The notes under the pieces: generated by a model
Database searches by the model: none
Told to the model about the DNA's origin: nothing
Seen by the model: only the letters and a program-made list of their open reading frames with translations
From: a bacterium
GTDB lineage: Bacteria; Planctomycetota; Planctomycetia; Pirellulales; Pirellulaceae
Assembly: GCA_030430075.1 (NCBI GenBank)
Contig: JAUIGN010000003.1
Span: 248,001 to 312,000, forward strand
Length of the DNA stretch: 64,000 nt
Direction: 5' to 3'
Translations under genes and position numbers: made by a program
Part shown: positions 1-8,590 of the stretch, in pieces
Numbering within the stretch: position 1 is the first letter of the stretch
Layout: every line of letters begins with the position of its first letter

Positions 1-303
1 AATCGGTTGCCGAACGCGGCTCCGGCCGGCAACCGAAACTACCGGCCAGGGCGAGGCTCAAGCAGAGCGTCACGTTCAGGCAGTTGCCGAACGCGGGGCG
101 AAGGTTGACGCGCCGGCCTGGCTTGCCCGTTTCCATGTTCCGCGCTGTTGGTACCATGAATCGCTCGTCAGGAACTTGCCTTGGGGACCCATCCTGGTGG
201 CGTCCGCGCCGCGGCGAACACAACCGGAATGGGCGACCTTCGGTCGGCCGATTCCATGGGGTCAGAGACGCGGGCCGGACCGTGGAGTTTTCAGTTTTTC
301 TCT
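1..303. other. Left-edge intergenic stretch
   Basis: No gene is supported here. An inverted repeat, CGGTTGCCG (4-12) and CGGCAACCG (27-35) around a 14-nt loop, could form a hairpin. The word GTTGCCGAACGCGG occurs twice (about 7-20 and 82-95). One single-unit copy of the window's dispersed repeat family lies at 235-276. The stretch is downstream of the minus-strand DUF58 gene, so it is the 3' flank of the MoxR operon. Such operons usually continue with VWA-domain genes; none is visible before the window edge. Confidence 0.5.
235..276 (+). repeat. Dispersed repeat family, copy A (single unit)
   Basis: Begins with the terminal module GACCTTCGGTCGGC and continues through GGGGTCAGAGACGCGGGCC, matching the start of the array at 10251 with scattered substitutions. 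Only one unit of the tandem part is present. GACC-TTC-GGTC is a small self-complementary hairpin. Confidence 0.6.
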
Positions 304-1191
304 TCAACGAAACCGTTGTTGCCGCATGTGGAAGAAACGCCGCAAGCTGATCAGATAGTCATGCTCCGTATCGACCGGCAATTGGTCGACACCGATCCGA
401 GAAAGGGACGTGGCCAGCGTTTGCCGACGTCGAGCCGCCTGGTCACGAAACGTTTGCCGCACTCGGCGATCTCGCGTGTCGACCTCCACCAGCTCGCCCG
501 TCTCGGCGTCGCGCAAATGGACCAAGCCGACGTCGGGCAATTCAAGCTCACGTCGATCTTCGACCGTAATGGCCGTCAAGTCGTGCCGCCGGTTGGCCGC
601 CGCCAAGGCCCGCCGCGGCGTGCCCCCCAGAAAATCACTGATCACGAAGACGACCGCGCGGCGTTTCTGGACCCGGTTGAGGAACTCCAGCGCGACTTCC
701 ATCCGGGTCGGGCGGGCGATCGGATCGACGTCCACCAGTTGGCGAATCAACCGCAGCGTGTGAGCCTTGCCTTTGCGGGGCGGGATAAATTCGACCACCT
801 CGTCGCAATACGTTACCAGGCCAACCTTGTCGTTGTTCTTCAAGGCGGAAAACATCAGCAGCGCGGCGATCTCGACCGCCACATTCAGCTTGGATTGGTG
901 CGTGGACCCGAACAGGCCGGAAGCGGACACATCGACGACAAACAGCACCGTCAGTTCTCGTTCCTCGGAAAACCGCTTGATGAAACAGTCGCCCGTCCTG
1001 GCGGTGACGTTCCAATCGATCGAACGAATATCGTCGCCCGGCTGGTAATGTCGAACCTCGTCAAACTCCATACCGCGCCCGCGAAAAACGCTCTTGTACT
1101 GACCGGCGAAGAGGTCGTTGACGGTGCGGTTGGCGACGATCTGGATGCGCTGAACCTTGTTGAGGATTTCAGCAACGCTTAGTGAACTCAT
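304..1191 (-). CDS. DUF58 domain protein
   Basis: A 295-residue cytosolic protein of the DUF58 family. The diagnostic segment is near residues 38-62: a GRGMEFDEVRHYQPGDD stretch followed by RSIDWNVTART. Next comes a VWA-like core whose metal-site start reads VVDVSASG (about residue 86). DUF58 proteins are typically encoded beside MoxR ATPases and are thought to act with them as a chaperone or assembly module for membrane or metal-dependent complexes; the exact client is unknown. Here it lies about 107 bp downstream of the MoxR gene on the same strand, the standard order. The start ATG at 1191 gives the usual family N-terminus. Length is normal and nothing is truncated. Confidence 0.93.
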   Translation of the reverse strand: MSSLSVAEILNKVQRIQIVANRTVNDLFAGQYKSVFRGRGMEFDEVRHYQPGDDIRSIDWNVTARTGDCFIKRFSEERELTVLFVVDVSASGLFGSTHQSKLNVAVEIAALLMFSALKNNDKVGLVTYCDEVVEFIPPRKGKAHTLRLIRQLVDVDPIARPTRMEVALEFLNRVQKRRAVVFVISDFLGGTPRRALAAANRRHDLTAITVEDRRELELPDVGLVHLRDAETGELVEVDTRDRRVRQTFRDQAARRRQTLATSLSRIGVDQLPVDTEHDYLISLRRFFHMRQQRFR

Positions 1192-1298
1192 GATGCCGGT
1201 GCGTGAATAATGTTCAACGTGATGCCCTCCTCGGGAAGCGACCGAACGCAGACGACGTCCGGCAGCTCCGGTGTCGTCCCGCGGACCGGCCGGTCGGC

Positions 1299-2291
1299 TC
1301 AGGGAACCGGTACGGCACCCAAGATCCGGTCGATCACTTCTTCCGCCGAAACCTGTTCCGCTTCGGCTTCGTAGGTCAGCACGACCCGGTGCCGCAAGAT
1401 GTCGGGGGCCACATCCTTGACGTCCTGCGGCGTGACGTAGCCGCGTCCTTGCAGAAAAGCGTTCGCCCGGGCGGCCATGCCCAAAAAGATCGACGCTCTG
1501 GGAGAGCCGCCGAAATCGATCAGTGGCTGCAATTCCTGCAACCCGAAGGTCGCCGGATCGCGGGTCGCGCGCACCAGGTCAATGATGTAGTCCTTGATCT
1601 GGTCATCGATGTAGATCAGTTGGACGACCTCCTGCATCTCCCCGATGTCCGCGGCGGACAGGACCGGCTGAATCGCGGCGGTCGACCCCATTAAGGCCCG
1701 ATCGAGAACCTTCCGCTCCTCCTCCGGGCTGGGATAATCGATCTTCACCTTGAGCATGAAGCGATCCACCTGGGCCTCCGGGAGCGGGTACGTGCCTTCC
1801 TGTTCGATCGGGTTCTGGGTGGCCATCACCAGGAACAGGCTGGGCAGCCGATAGGTCTCGTCGCCGATCGTAACCTGCTGCTCCTGCATCGCTTCCAGCA
1901 GGGCGGATTGGACCTTCGAGGGCGCTCGGTTGATCTCATCCGCCAGCACAAAATTCGCGAAGATCGGCCCCTGCTTCGTCTTGAATGTTCCCTCGGCGGG
2001 CATGTAGATCATGGTCCCGATCAAGTCCGCCGGCAGCAGATCCGGGGTGAATTGGATGCGTTTGAAATCGGTCGACAGGGCGTCCGCCAGCGATTTGATC
2101 GCCGTCGTCTTCGCCAGACCGGGGACGCCCTCCAGCAGGATATGGCCGTGCGTGAGCAAGCCGATCAGCAGCCGGGACACCATCTTCTCCTGGCCGACAA
2201 TGACTTTCCCCAGTTCTGCCGTCAAACGGTGAACCATTTCCGTCTTAGCCGTGACCTGCTCTTTAATCTGCCGCACGTCCACCTGCATCAC
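1299..2291 (-). CDS. MoxR-family AAA+ ATPase
   Basis: A 330-residue AAA+ ATPase of the MoxR group. Walker A reads GVPGLAKT (about residues 57-64) and Walker B reads LADEINRAP. The sensor and arginine region MATQNPIEQEGTYPLPEAQ is a MoxR hallmark. A C-terminal lid includes GGSPRASIFLGMAARA. MoxR proteins use ATP to remodel or insert cofactors into partner proteins, usually together with the DUF58 and VWA proteins of the same operon. The next minus-strand gene is DUF58. The ATG at 2291 encodes MMQVDVRQIK and fits the family. The upstream region carries a tiny ORF with a strong ribosome site (2474-2524), which may be a leader. Confidence 0.95.
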   Translation of the reverse strand: MMQVDVRQIKEQVTAKTEMVHRLTAELGKVIVGQEKMVSRLLIGLLTHGHILLEGVPGLAKTTAIKSLADALSTDFKRIQFTPDLLPADLIGTMIYMPAEGTFKTKQGPIFANFVLADEINRAPSKVQSALLEAMQEQQVTIGDETYRLPSLFLVMATQNPIEQEGTYPLPEAQVDRFMLKVKIDYPSPEEERKVLDRALMGSTAAIQPVLSAADIGEMQEVVQLIYIDDQIKDYIIDLVRATRDPATFGLQELQPLIDFGGSPRASIFLGMAARANAFLQGRGYVTPQDVKDVAPDILRHRVVLTYEAEAEQVSAEEVIDRILGAVPVP

Positions 2292-2473
2292 ACGACTCCG
2301 AAGTTCTGGTCCGCCGAAAGGGCCGAGTGCTCCAGCCCGGGCAAGTTTGTCTGGATTCTTGGGCAGTCACCAGGACCTGTCAAGGCGGGCAGTGGCCTCT
2401 CACGGGACCTGTGAAGAGAGTATGCTGGGCGAGCGAAACGGTGCCGCACGACCCGTGAGCATCGCCCGCAACA

Positions 2474-2524
2474 TCACGGCCAACGTGGTCGTCGGTCGCG
2501 CAGCGCAAGGCGATCGGCAATCAT
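2474..2524 (-). CDS. Possible 16-residue leader peptide upstream of moxR
   Basis: ATG at 2524 is preceded on the minus strand by AAGAAAGGAGACTCACC, an almost ideal Shine-Dalgarno spacing. The frame encodes 16 residues (MIADRLALRDRRPRWP, rich in arginine) and ends in TGA at 2474-2476, about 180 nt before the moxR start. I know of no family for it. It may be a translated upstream ORF in the moxR mRNA, or the ribosome site may be chance. Only the signal is visible; the function is unknown. Confidence 0.28.
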   Translation of the reverse strand: MIADRLALRDRRPRWP

Positions 2525-2559
2525 GGTGAGTCTCCTTTCTTGAATCGTTTTGCGCCGTT

Positions 2560-3789
2560 TTGGACAAACCAGCAGTGGACAAAGCACGCAGCGCCATTGT
2601 CGTTGTCGTCGACCGGCTCGGAAGCGGATTTCTGGGCCCGTACGGCAACACCTGGGTCGATTCCCCCACCTGGAATCGGCTGGCCGGTGAATCGCTGCTG
2701 TTCGAATCCGCACTGACGGACACCGTCTGTCTGGAGACCGTTTACCGCTCTTATTGGCAGGGCTTGCATGCGGCGGTGCCGGGCCAACCGCAAACACCGA
2801 CGTTTCCGCAACAAGCGACGGAACAAGGCATTGACACGTTGCTCATCACGGACTGCGAACGCGTTGGGCAACATCCTCTTGCGCGAGACTTCGCCTCCGG
2901 CACGGCCCTTTCGCGCACGGAAACACCCGTCGAAGCACGTTCGATCGACGAGACACGTTCGGGCCTCCTGTTTGCTGCGGCCATGGATGAACTGGCGACG
3001 CGGTCGCACCCTTATTGCCTCTGGCTGCACGCCGCCGCCATGAATGCCGCTTGGGACAGTCCCTACGCGATCCGCGAAGCGTTCGCCGACGAAGAGGATC
3101 CGCCTCCACCGGACCTCGTCTCGCCGCCAAACTACACGTTGGATGCCCACGTCGATCCGGATGAATTACTGGGGTTGTCCCACGCATACGCCGGAGAGGT
3201 CTGTGCCCTCGATCGGGTGCTGGATGCGTTCCTGGACGCGGTCAGCCAACTACCAACGGCCGACCAGACGCTTCTGATCGTCACCTCCCCACGTGGCTTT
3301 CCGCTGGGTGAACACGGCAAGGTCGGAACGGCCGGCGATCACTTGTTCGGCGAGACGCTCCATGTCCCGCTGCTGGTGCGACTGGCCGACCGCCACTGCG
3401 CTTCGCGGAGGTGCCGCAGCCTGGTCCAGCCGGCTGATCTGGGAGCGACACTGTATGACTGGTTCGGTCTGCTCGCTCCTGACGACCACTGGGGGACCAG
3501 CCTGCTCGCCCCGGCAACCATCGACCCGAAACGGTCCCTGGTTGCTGTCGCCGATGGCGAGCAGGCCTTGCGGACTCCGATCTGGCACTTCCGCTCGCAG
3601 CCCCCGACATCTCCCCTCCTCTTCGCCAAACCGGACGACCGCTGGGAAGTCAACGAAGTCGCGGACCGCTGCCCCGACGTCGTGGCAGAGCTAGCAGCCG
3701 CTTTGGAACGCTTTGCAGGGCAGGTCCAGTCATCCCGTTCTCCCTGCCTGCCCCAGCTTGCCGACGAATTCGTGATCGAAGCCCGCTGA
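2560..3789 (+). CDS. Sulfatase-fold protein without canonical CxPSR site
   Basis: A 409-residue protein of the alkaline phosphatase/sulfatase superfamily. It opens with AIVVVVDRLGSGFLGPYGN, matching the first strand and metal-binding Asp of sulfatases. It also contains HGKVGTAGDHLFGETLHVPL, the usual 'LGEHG...K...YEE..RVP' metal-site region, and a late LFDWFG-like segment. Where active sulfatases carry C/S-x-P-S-R before the T/S-G loop, this protein reads TVCLETVYRSYWQG. The Cys-to-formylglycine motif is therefore broken, and it may be non-catalytic or use other chemistry. No signal peptide is evident, suggesting a cytosolic location. The start is TTG at 2560 with a GTG alternative at 2575; no clear ribosome site is seen, so the start is uncertain. 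It stands alone on the plus strand, divergent from moxR. Confidence 0.8.
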   Translation: MDKPAVDKARSAIVVVVDRLGSGFLGPYGNTWVDSPTWNRLAGESLLFESALTDTVCLETVYRSYWQGLHAAVPGQPQTPTFPQQATEQGIDTLLITDCERVGQHPLARDFASGTALSRTETPVEARSIDETRSGLLFAAAMDELATRSHPYCLWLHAAAMNAAWDSPYAIREAFADEEDPPPPDLVSPPNYTLDAHVDPDELLGLSHAYAGEVCALDRVLDAFLDAVSQLPTADQTLLIVTSPRGFPLGEHGKVGTAGDHLFGETLHVPLLVRLADRHCASRRCRSLVQPADLGATLYDWFGLLAPDDHWGTSLLAPATIDPKRSLVAVADGEQALRTPIWHFRSQPPTSPLLFAKPDDRWEVNEVADRCPDVVAELAAALERFAGQVQSSRSPCLPQLADEFVIEAR

Positions 3790-3819
3790 TCCGTCTGGCA
3801 AGAAAATCGGGCCCCCGCT

Positions 3820-3825
3820 TATAAT
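3820..3825 (+). promoter_or_regulatory. Putative -10 box (TATAAT)
   Basis: A perfect TATAAT lies in otherwise GC-rich DNA 30 bp after the preceding stop codon and about 100 bp before the GTG start at 3924. The -35 region 17 bp upstream (TGGCAA) is a poor match, so promoter strength is uncertain. Confidence 0.45.
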
Positions 3826-3834
3826 CCCCGCCCA

Positions 3835-3913
3835 CTCGCAGCAGCGCGAGGGCTAGGAGGGCCACTGCAACCAAGCTGCCTTGGCTCGTCCTCATCGGAC
3901 ATGGAAGTCCGGT
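3835..3913 (+). promoter_or_regulatory. Structured 5' leader with three hairpins
   Basis: Three successive stem-loops occupy the short leader between the TATAAT box and the GTG start. They are CTCGC/GCGAG (3835-3850), CCAAG/CTTGG (3871-3884) and ATCGGAC/GTCCGGT (3894-3913). The last one ends at the edge of the Shine-Dalgarno TAGGAG (3913-3918), so folding could limit ribosome access. I do not recognise a known riboswitch class. Confidence 0.4.
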
Positions 3914-3923
3914 AGGAGAGGCT

Positions 3924-6900
3924 GTGTCTTCTGAATCTTCAATTCAATCTGGGACACGACGGCTCGTCGGCGGGCTCTGTCTATTGTTCTGCGCCCACGC
4001 CGCCACGGCGTACGGCCAGTTGTCCGAACAGGACGTCGGCGTTCGCCTGACCTGGGGCGAGGGCGCGCCGCGGACCTGGCATGGTTCCATTCAACTCACG
4101 GCGGGGCGGATCGTTTCGGCGGAGCGGTTGGGGTTCGCGGCGGACGCGCCCGGCGCCATGGCGATGCAGGACGGCGTACTGAAGTTCTGGCAACGGGGGC
4201 CAACGCCCTTTGACGGCATGGACGTCCGGCTGCAGGGTCCGGGCACCGCCAAACTGATCGTGACCCTGGCTTCGGCCGACGGAGACGATCCGCCCCGCCA
4301 GGTCGAACTCACGTTGCAACAATTCACCTCCCGCCAACCCTTCTATGACAGCTCTAAGCTGGACGACCTACAGAATCGCGTCGTGGCTCGCCGCGCGCCG
4401 GGCGATCGGCTGCGGGTCGAATTCCAGCGCGACTCGCTGGTCTTCTCCCCGGGGGAAGGCTTTGCCTTCAAGGTGTTGCCGGCGCACCTGGGGTTTCCAC
4501 CCGGTACGCAGCTCAAGTGCCACGTCGAGCTGGTGCAGATTCACGCAGGCGAGGCGGTCTGGGAAGACGAATCGTCTTTTGAAATCGACGTCAACGGCGA
4601 CGCACCGCCGTTCGGCCCCTTACAGCTGACCATGCCCACGACCGAGGACGTCTACGACCTTGTCGTCACGCTGCACGAATGGAAGTTTCCCCGTTACGTC
4701 AAAGTCAGGCAGCGTCGAGTGCAGTTGGTGGTGGTTGACGGCCGGCGGCAGCGGCCGGTTCCGGTGCCCGCACCGGTGGCGTGGAAAGAGGTCAACAAGG
4801 TCGATCTGACCAACCCGGCCTGGTGGAACCGGTGGACTTGGCCCCAGTTGTCACGCGTCACCGAAGCGATGCAAGGTCCGCTCGGCAAGGAGAATACTCG
4901 CACGCGGGTCCACCAAGGCGTCAAGCTGACCGAGTTGACGACGTGGTGGGCGATGCAGATCCCGGTGTCCCAGATCGGCCGTCCCCACATTCTGGAAATC
5001 GAATACCCCAACGACATCCGGCAGACGATGGGGATCAGCATCCTGGAGCCGGATGCGGCGGGGATCGTGTTGCCGGTCGGCCTGAACGGGGGCCTCGACG
5101 TGCAGCCGCAGCCAAGCCAGGCTGCCCCGGCCATGGTCAAACATCGGATGATCTTCTGGCCGCGGACGACTTCCCCCCTGCTGTTGTTGACCAACCGGCG
5201 GGACGAAGGGACCGCCCTGTTTGGAGAAATTCGAGTCCTCTCCGGCCCGCGCACGCTGCCCCCCGAAGCGACGTATGCACCCGGCAACCGACTGGTCGCC
5301 GCTTATTACGACAAGCCCTTCTTCCCGGAAAACTTCAATGCCCCGTCCGGCCGGGACGAAGCGACGGGCCGGTCGCTGGACAACTGGGAAAAGTTCTTTG
5401 CGGGCGGTCGCCGCTTGACCGAGTACCTGCAACATGTTGGATACAATGCGGCCATCGTTTCCGTCGCCCGCGATGGAAGTTCGCTTTACCCCAGCCAGTT
5501 GCTGGACCCCACGCTCCGCTACGACAACGGAGGGCTATTCTTCACCGGCCAGGATCCGCTCCGCAAAGACGTCCTGGAGATGCTTTTCCGCCAATTCGAC
5601 CGCCAGGGACTGAAGCTGATACCGGCCGTGCATTTCGCCACGCCCCTGCCGGAGTTGGAGTATTGCCTGGCGACCAGCGGAGCCGAAGGCGCGGGCATCG
5701 ACCTGCTGGAGGTCGACCACGCGGGAGCCAATCACCTGGCGCGGCACCGCGCCCAGCAAGGTCTCGCGCCGTACTACAACCCGCTGGACCCGCGCGTGCA
5801 AGACGCGATGCGGCGGGTGCTGGCCGAGTTGACCAGTCGCTATTCTCACCACCCATCCTTCGGCGGCCTTTGTATTCAACTGGGGACCAACACGTTCACG
5901 CACCTTCCCGATCAGAACTGGGGCCTGGACGACGCCACCATGGCCCGGTTCGCTGCGGATGCCGACATCGACGTTCCGGCGGACGGACCGGGCCGTTTCG
6001 CCGCACGAGCGAAGCTGTTGAGCGCCTCGGCGCGGACGCCGTGGCTGCAGTGGCGCAACCAGACGCTCGCCAAGCTGTACCGCGACATGCAGGACGACCT
6101 GACCGATCGGCGGCCCGATGCCCACCTCTATCTGGCCACCGGCGAATTGCTGCAGAGCGGGCCGGTCCGCGAAGAAATGCGGCCGCGGCTGCCGCGTCAC
6201 GGCGAGTTTCCACAAGCCATGTACCGGCACGGCCTCGACCCCGCCCAATTTGCCGACGACGCGCACATTGTCCTCCTGCGAGGTCGTCGCCAGGCACCGC
6301 TCATCTCGCTGGCCACTCAGGCCGTTAACGTCAACGTCAACGAGTCGCCACGGGTCGATCAGTTTTTTGGCAAGGCCCGGCAGGTCGGGGTGCTGAATTT
6401 CCACGAGTCGCAGCCGCAGCGGCTCGCCGAGTTCGCCGCGGTGAGCCCCTTCGGTGTGGCCCAATCGATGGCCCGCTTCGAATCCCATTTCGCAGCCGAC
6501 GGGATCAACAACCGGGCCCGGTTCGCCGCCAGTCTCGCTCGGCACGACGCCCCGGTGATCGTCGAAGGGGGCGCCCTGATCCCGTTGGGTCAGGAGGAGT
6601 CGTTCCGGGACTTTCTGCGGGTCTACCGGGACCTGCCCGCGGTCCCTTTCGATGCAATCGAGTCATCGTTTCACGCCCCCGACGAGACACCGGTCGTCGT
6701 TCGCCAGGCGCATGACCGGAAAGGCACCTACGTCTATGCGCTGAACAATTCGGCCTGGCCGGTCGACGTGAATGTGCAGTTCGATCGCCCAGCGAGCCCG
6801 CTGACCCTGGGCGGAGACGCAACGTCCGGCCCGCGATCCGGTGACGGCAACCAGTGGTCGACCAAGCTCCCCCCGTTCGGCCTGCAGGCCGTGCTGATTG

Positions 6901-7835
6901 AGAATGCGGAAACCAAGGTCGTCGACTGGAGCATGCAGGCCAACCCTGACATGAGCCAGGAATTGCTCAAGCTGGTCCGGGACGTCAACCATCGGATTCA
7001 CGTGCTGCAGGAACCGGTGGCCCTGGAAGGACTGGAGAATACCGACTTTGAACGCCCCACGGCCGACGGTGTTACCCCCGGCTGGGAACACTCGAAGTGG
7101 CCGGGTGTCGAGGTCCGCACGGATCCCAACCTTCCGGCGCGAGGCAACCAGTCGCTCTACATCAAGGTCGCTTCGGACGACACCTTCGGCTGGGTGCGGA
7201 GCAAGAAGTTCAAGGTCCCCAAGACAGGCCGCTTTGCGATTCAGGCCCTGATCCGCACGCGGGATGCGGGCCGCCAACCACCGTTTCGGATTGGGATCGA
7301 CTTCCTGGTCGACGGCAAGCCCTACCGCTACATTCCAGTCCCGTTGGGAATCGATGTGGACAACCGGACGCGGCGCCCGACCGGCGATCACGCGGCCCCG
7401 CTACCCCAGCAATGGCAGCAGGAAAAACCATTCGTTTACCAGGTGGACGATCGGTCACTCGAAGGGGCAACCGAGGTCTCGATCGGCTTCGACTTGATGG
7501 GAGCCGGCGAAGTGTGGGTCGACGAAGTACGCGTCTTCGATACCTACTTTTCCACCAACGAACAGAATGAGCTGCAAAAAAATGTGGCCATCGTGAAGTC
7601 GCGGCTCGAACGGGGCAAGCTACTGGAGTGCCAGCGCTACCTGAACGGTTATTGGCCCCGCTTTCTGCTGGAACACGTACCGGCTCCAGAATCCACCCTC
7701 GTCGCCGAGTTGCCGCCCAGAATGCGAACCGGCGAAACGAATCCCGCGCTGCCCAATCGGGAAAAACCGTCAGCCTGGGATCGACTGCCGAAGTTGAGGT
7801 TCCCCGAACTGCCCTTCAAGCGACGGATTCGCTAA
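3924..7835 (+). CDS. Large secreted glycosyl-hydrolase-like protein
   Basis: A 1303-residue protein starting at GTG 3924 behind TAGGAG. A hydrophobic signal segment (LVGGLCLLFCAHAATA, about residues 15-30) suggests export. The first 450 residues look like beta-rich accessory domains. Residues about 480-900 resemble a TIM-barrel glycosyl hydrolase-like region of the type found in large planctomycete 'family 10 glycosylhydrolase-like' proteins, with patterns such as RRLTEYLQHVGYNAAIVSVA and FDRQGLKLIPAVHF. Residues about 1040-1180 (from NTDFE..., GWEHSKWPGVEVRTD, with GNQSLYIKV) look like a carbohydrate-binding jelly roll. The C-terminus is basic (PKLRFPELPFKRRIR). I cannot assign catalytic acids or a substrate. 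It is monocistronic with its own promoter and hairpin-rich leader. Confidence 0.8.
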   Translation: MSSESSIQSGTRRLVGGLCLLFCAHAATAYGQLSEQDVGVRLTWGEGAPRTWHGSIQLTAGRIVSAERLGFAADAPGAMAMQDGVLKFWQRGPTPFDGMDVRLQGPGTAKLIVTLASADGDDPPRQVELTLQQFTSRQPFYDSSKLDDLQNRVVARRAPGDRLRVEFQRDSLVFSPGEGFAFKVLPAHLGFPPGTQLKCHVELVQIHAGEAVWEDESSFEIDVNGDAPPFGPLQLTMPTTEDVYDLVVTLHEWKFPRYVKVRQRRVQLVVVDGRRQRPVPVPAPVAWKEVNKVDLTNPAWWNRWTWPQLSRVTEAMQGPLGKENTRTRVHQGVKLTELTTWWAMQIPVSQIGRPHILEIEYPNDIRQTMGISILEPDAAGIVLPVGLNGGLDVQPQPSQAAPAMVKHRMIFWPRTTSPLLLLTNRRDEGTALFGEIRVLSGPRTLPPEATYAPGNRLVAAYYDKPFFPENFNAPSGRDEATGRSLDNWEKFFAGGRRLTEYLQHVGYNAAIVSVARDGSSLYPSQLLDPTLRYDNGGLFFTGQDPLRKDVLEMLFRQFDRQGLKLIPAVHFATPLPELEYCLATSGAEGAGIDLLEVDHAGANHLARHRAQQGLAPYYNPLDPRVQDAMRRVLAELTSRYSHHPSFGGLCIQLGTNTFTHLPDQNWGLDDATMARFAADADIDVPADGPGRFAARAKLLSASARTPWLQWRNQTLAKLYRDMQDDLTDRRPDAHLYLATGELLQSGPVREEMRPRLPRHGEFPQAMYRHGLDPAQFADDAHIVLLRGRRQAPLISLATQAVNVNVNESPRVDQFFGKARQVGVLNFHESQPQRLAEFAAVSPFGVAQSMARFESHFAADGINNRARFAASLARHDAPVIVEGGALIPLGQEESFRDFLRVYRDLPAVPFDAIESSFHAPDETPVVVRQAHDRKGTYVYALNNSAWPVDVNVQFDRPASPLTLGGDATSGPRSGDGNQWSTKLPPFGLQAVLIENAETKVVDWSMQANPDMSQELLKLVRDVNHRIHVLQEPVALEGLENTDFERPTADGVTPGWEHSKWPGVEVRTDPNLPARGNQSLYIKVASDDTFGWVRSKKFKVPKTGRFAIQALIRTRDAGRQPPFRIGIDFLVDGKPYRYIPVPLGIDVDNRTRRPTGDHAAPLPQQWQQEKPFVYQVDDRSLEGATEVSIGFDLMGAGEVWVDEVRVFDTYFSTNEQNELQKNVAIVKSRLERGKLLECQRYLNGYWPRFLLEHVPAPESTLVAELPPRMRTGETNPALPNREKPSAWDRLPKLRFPELPFKRRIR

Positions 7836-8037
7836 ACGGTCGGACGAAGACCGGCGCGAATCCGGCCGCCGTTGGGCGCTCGACCACGGCGCCGTTGATC
7901 GCCGAACGAACCCGGCAAACAGACGTTCCGGCTGAATTGCCCCATGCTTGGGGGTAACTCCACGACACACGATGGGGACACGCCGCCTGGCGCTGTATTC
8001 GCCATGAATCGTTGTACGTTAATAGGCGATCTGGCGG
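7836..8037. other. Convergent intergenic spacer
   Basis: This spacer lies between the plus-strand large secreted gene and the minus-strand HIT gene. No gene, and no hairpin followed by a T-run, was found. Confidence 0.4.
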
Positions 8038-8382
8038 CTACCCCGGAGGCCAGCCAAGCGGCCGGCCACCCAGCAGATGGAAGTGCAGATGGTCGACCGT
8101 CTGCCCGCCGCTGGCGCCGCAATTGACGACCACCCGATATCCGTCGCCCAGATCCAGTTGGCGCGCCAGATCGCGCAGCACCCGGTGAAGGTGCCCGATG
8201 AGCGGAATGTCTTCGTCCGCAACCGCTTCCAGCGAAGCAATCTCTTTTTTGGGGATCACCAGCACATGCGTCGGCGCTTGCGGGTTCACGTCGTGAAAGG
8301 CCAGGCACTGATCGTCTTCAAAGACGACGTTGGCCGGGATCTCGCCATCGATGATCCGCTTGAAAATTGTCTTCTCGGTCAT
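8038..8382 (-). CDS. HIT family nucleotide-binding protein (HinT-like)
   Basis: A 114-residue protein, the usual length for bacterial HinT. It starts MTEKTIFKRIIDGEIPA and has the helical segment GHLHRVLRDLA. It ends with the histidine triad HLHFHLLGG, where the central His is the nucleophile that hydrolyses nucleoside phosphoramidates or AMP-lysine-type substrates. The ATG at 8382 is chosen because GAGGAGAATGCGAGG precedes it; an open frame upstream to 8481 lacks homology-like features. The C-terminus (RPLGWPPG) is typical. It is cytosolic. The next minus-strand gene upstream is the Trm112-like protein, about 200 bp away. Confidence 0.95.
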   Translation of the reverse strand: MTEKTIFKRIIDGEIPANVVFEDDQCLAFHDVNPQAPTHVLVIPKKEIASLEAVADEDIPLIGHLHRVLRDLARQLDLGDGYRVVVNCGASGGQTVDHLHFHLLGGRPLGWPPG

Positions 8383-8590
8383 CCTCGCATTCTCCTCGTG
8401 ATGATGGGCCTGACGGTACCCCCTACACCCTGCCAGTCGTGCGTCCATCGTCCTGGTTAGACGACGCATCGAGCCAGCCAAACATGAACACGATCCGGCC
8501 GAACGGGGCGGGTCTCGAGCAGGTTGGCTGCGAACGAAGGCTAAGCGATTTCGGGCGTCACCCAGCCGATCGTCTCATGAATCGTCGACG

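Noticed and set aside
3835-3913. Signal recognition particle RNA
   Set aside because: Only an AGCCAAGGCAG-like word on the complement resembles it; the conserved GGUC...GGAAGGAAGC loop is absent.
4781-6328. 515-codon frame inside the large secreted gene in another frame
   Set aside because: The main frame is 1303 codons with a ribosome site, signal peptide and globular sequence; the alternative is Arg/Pro-rich.
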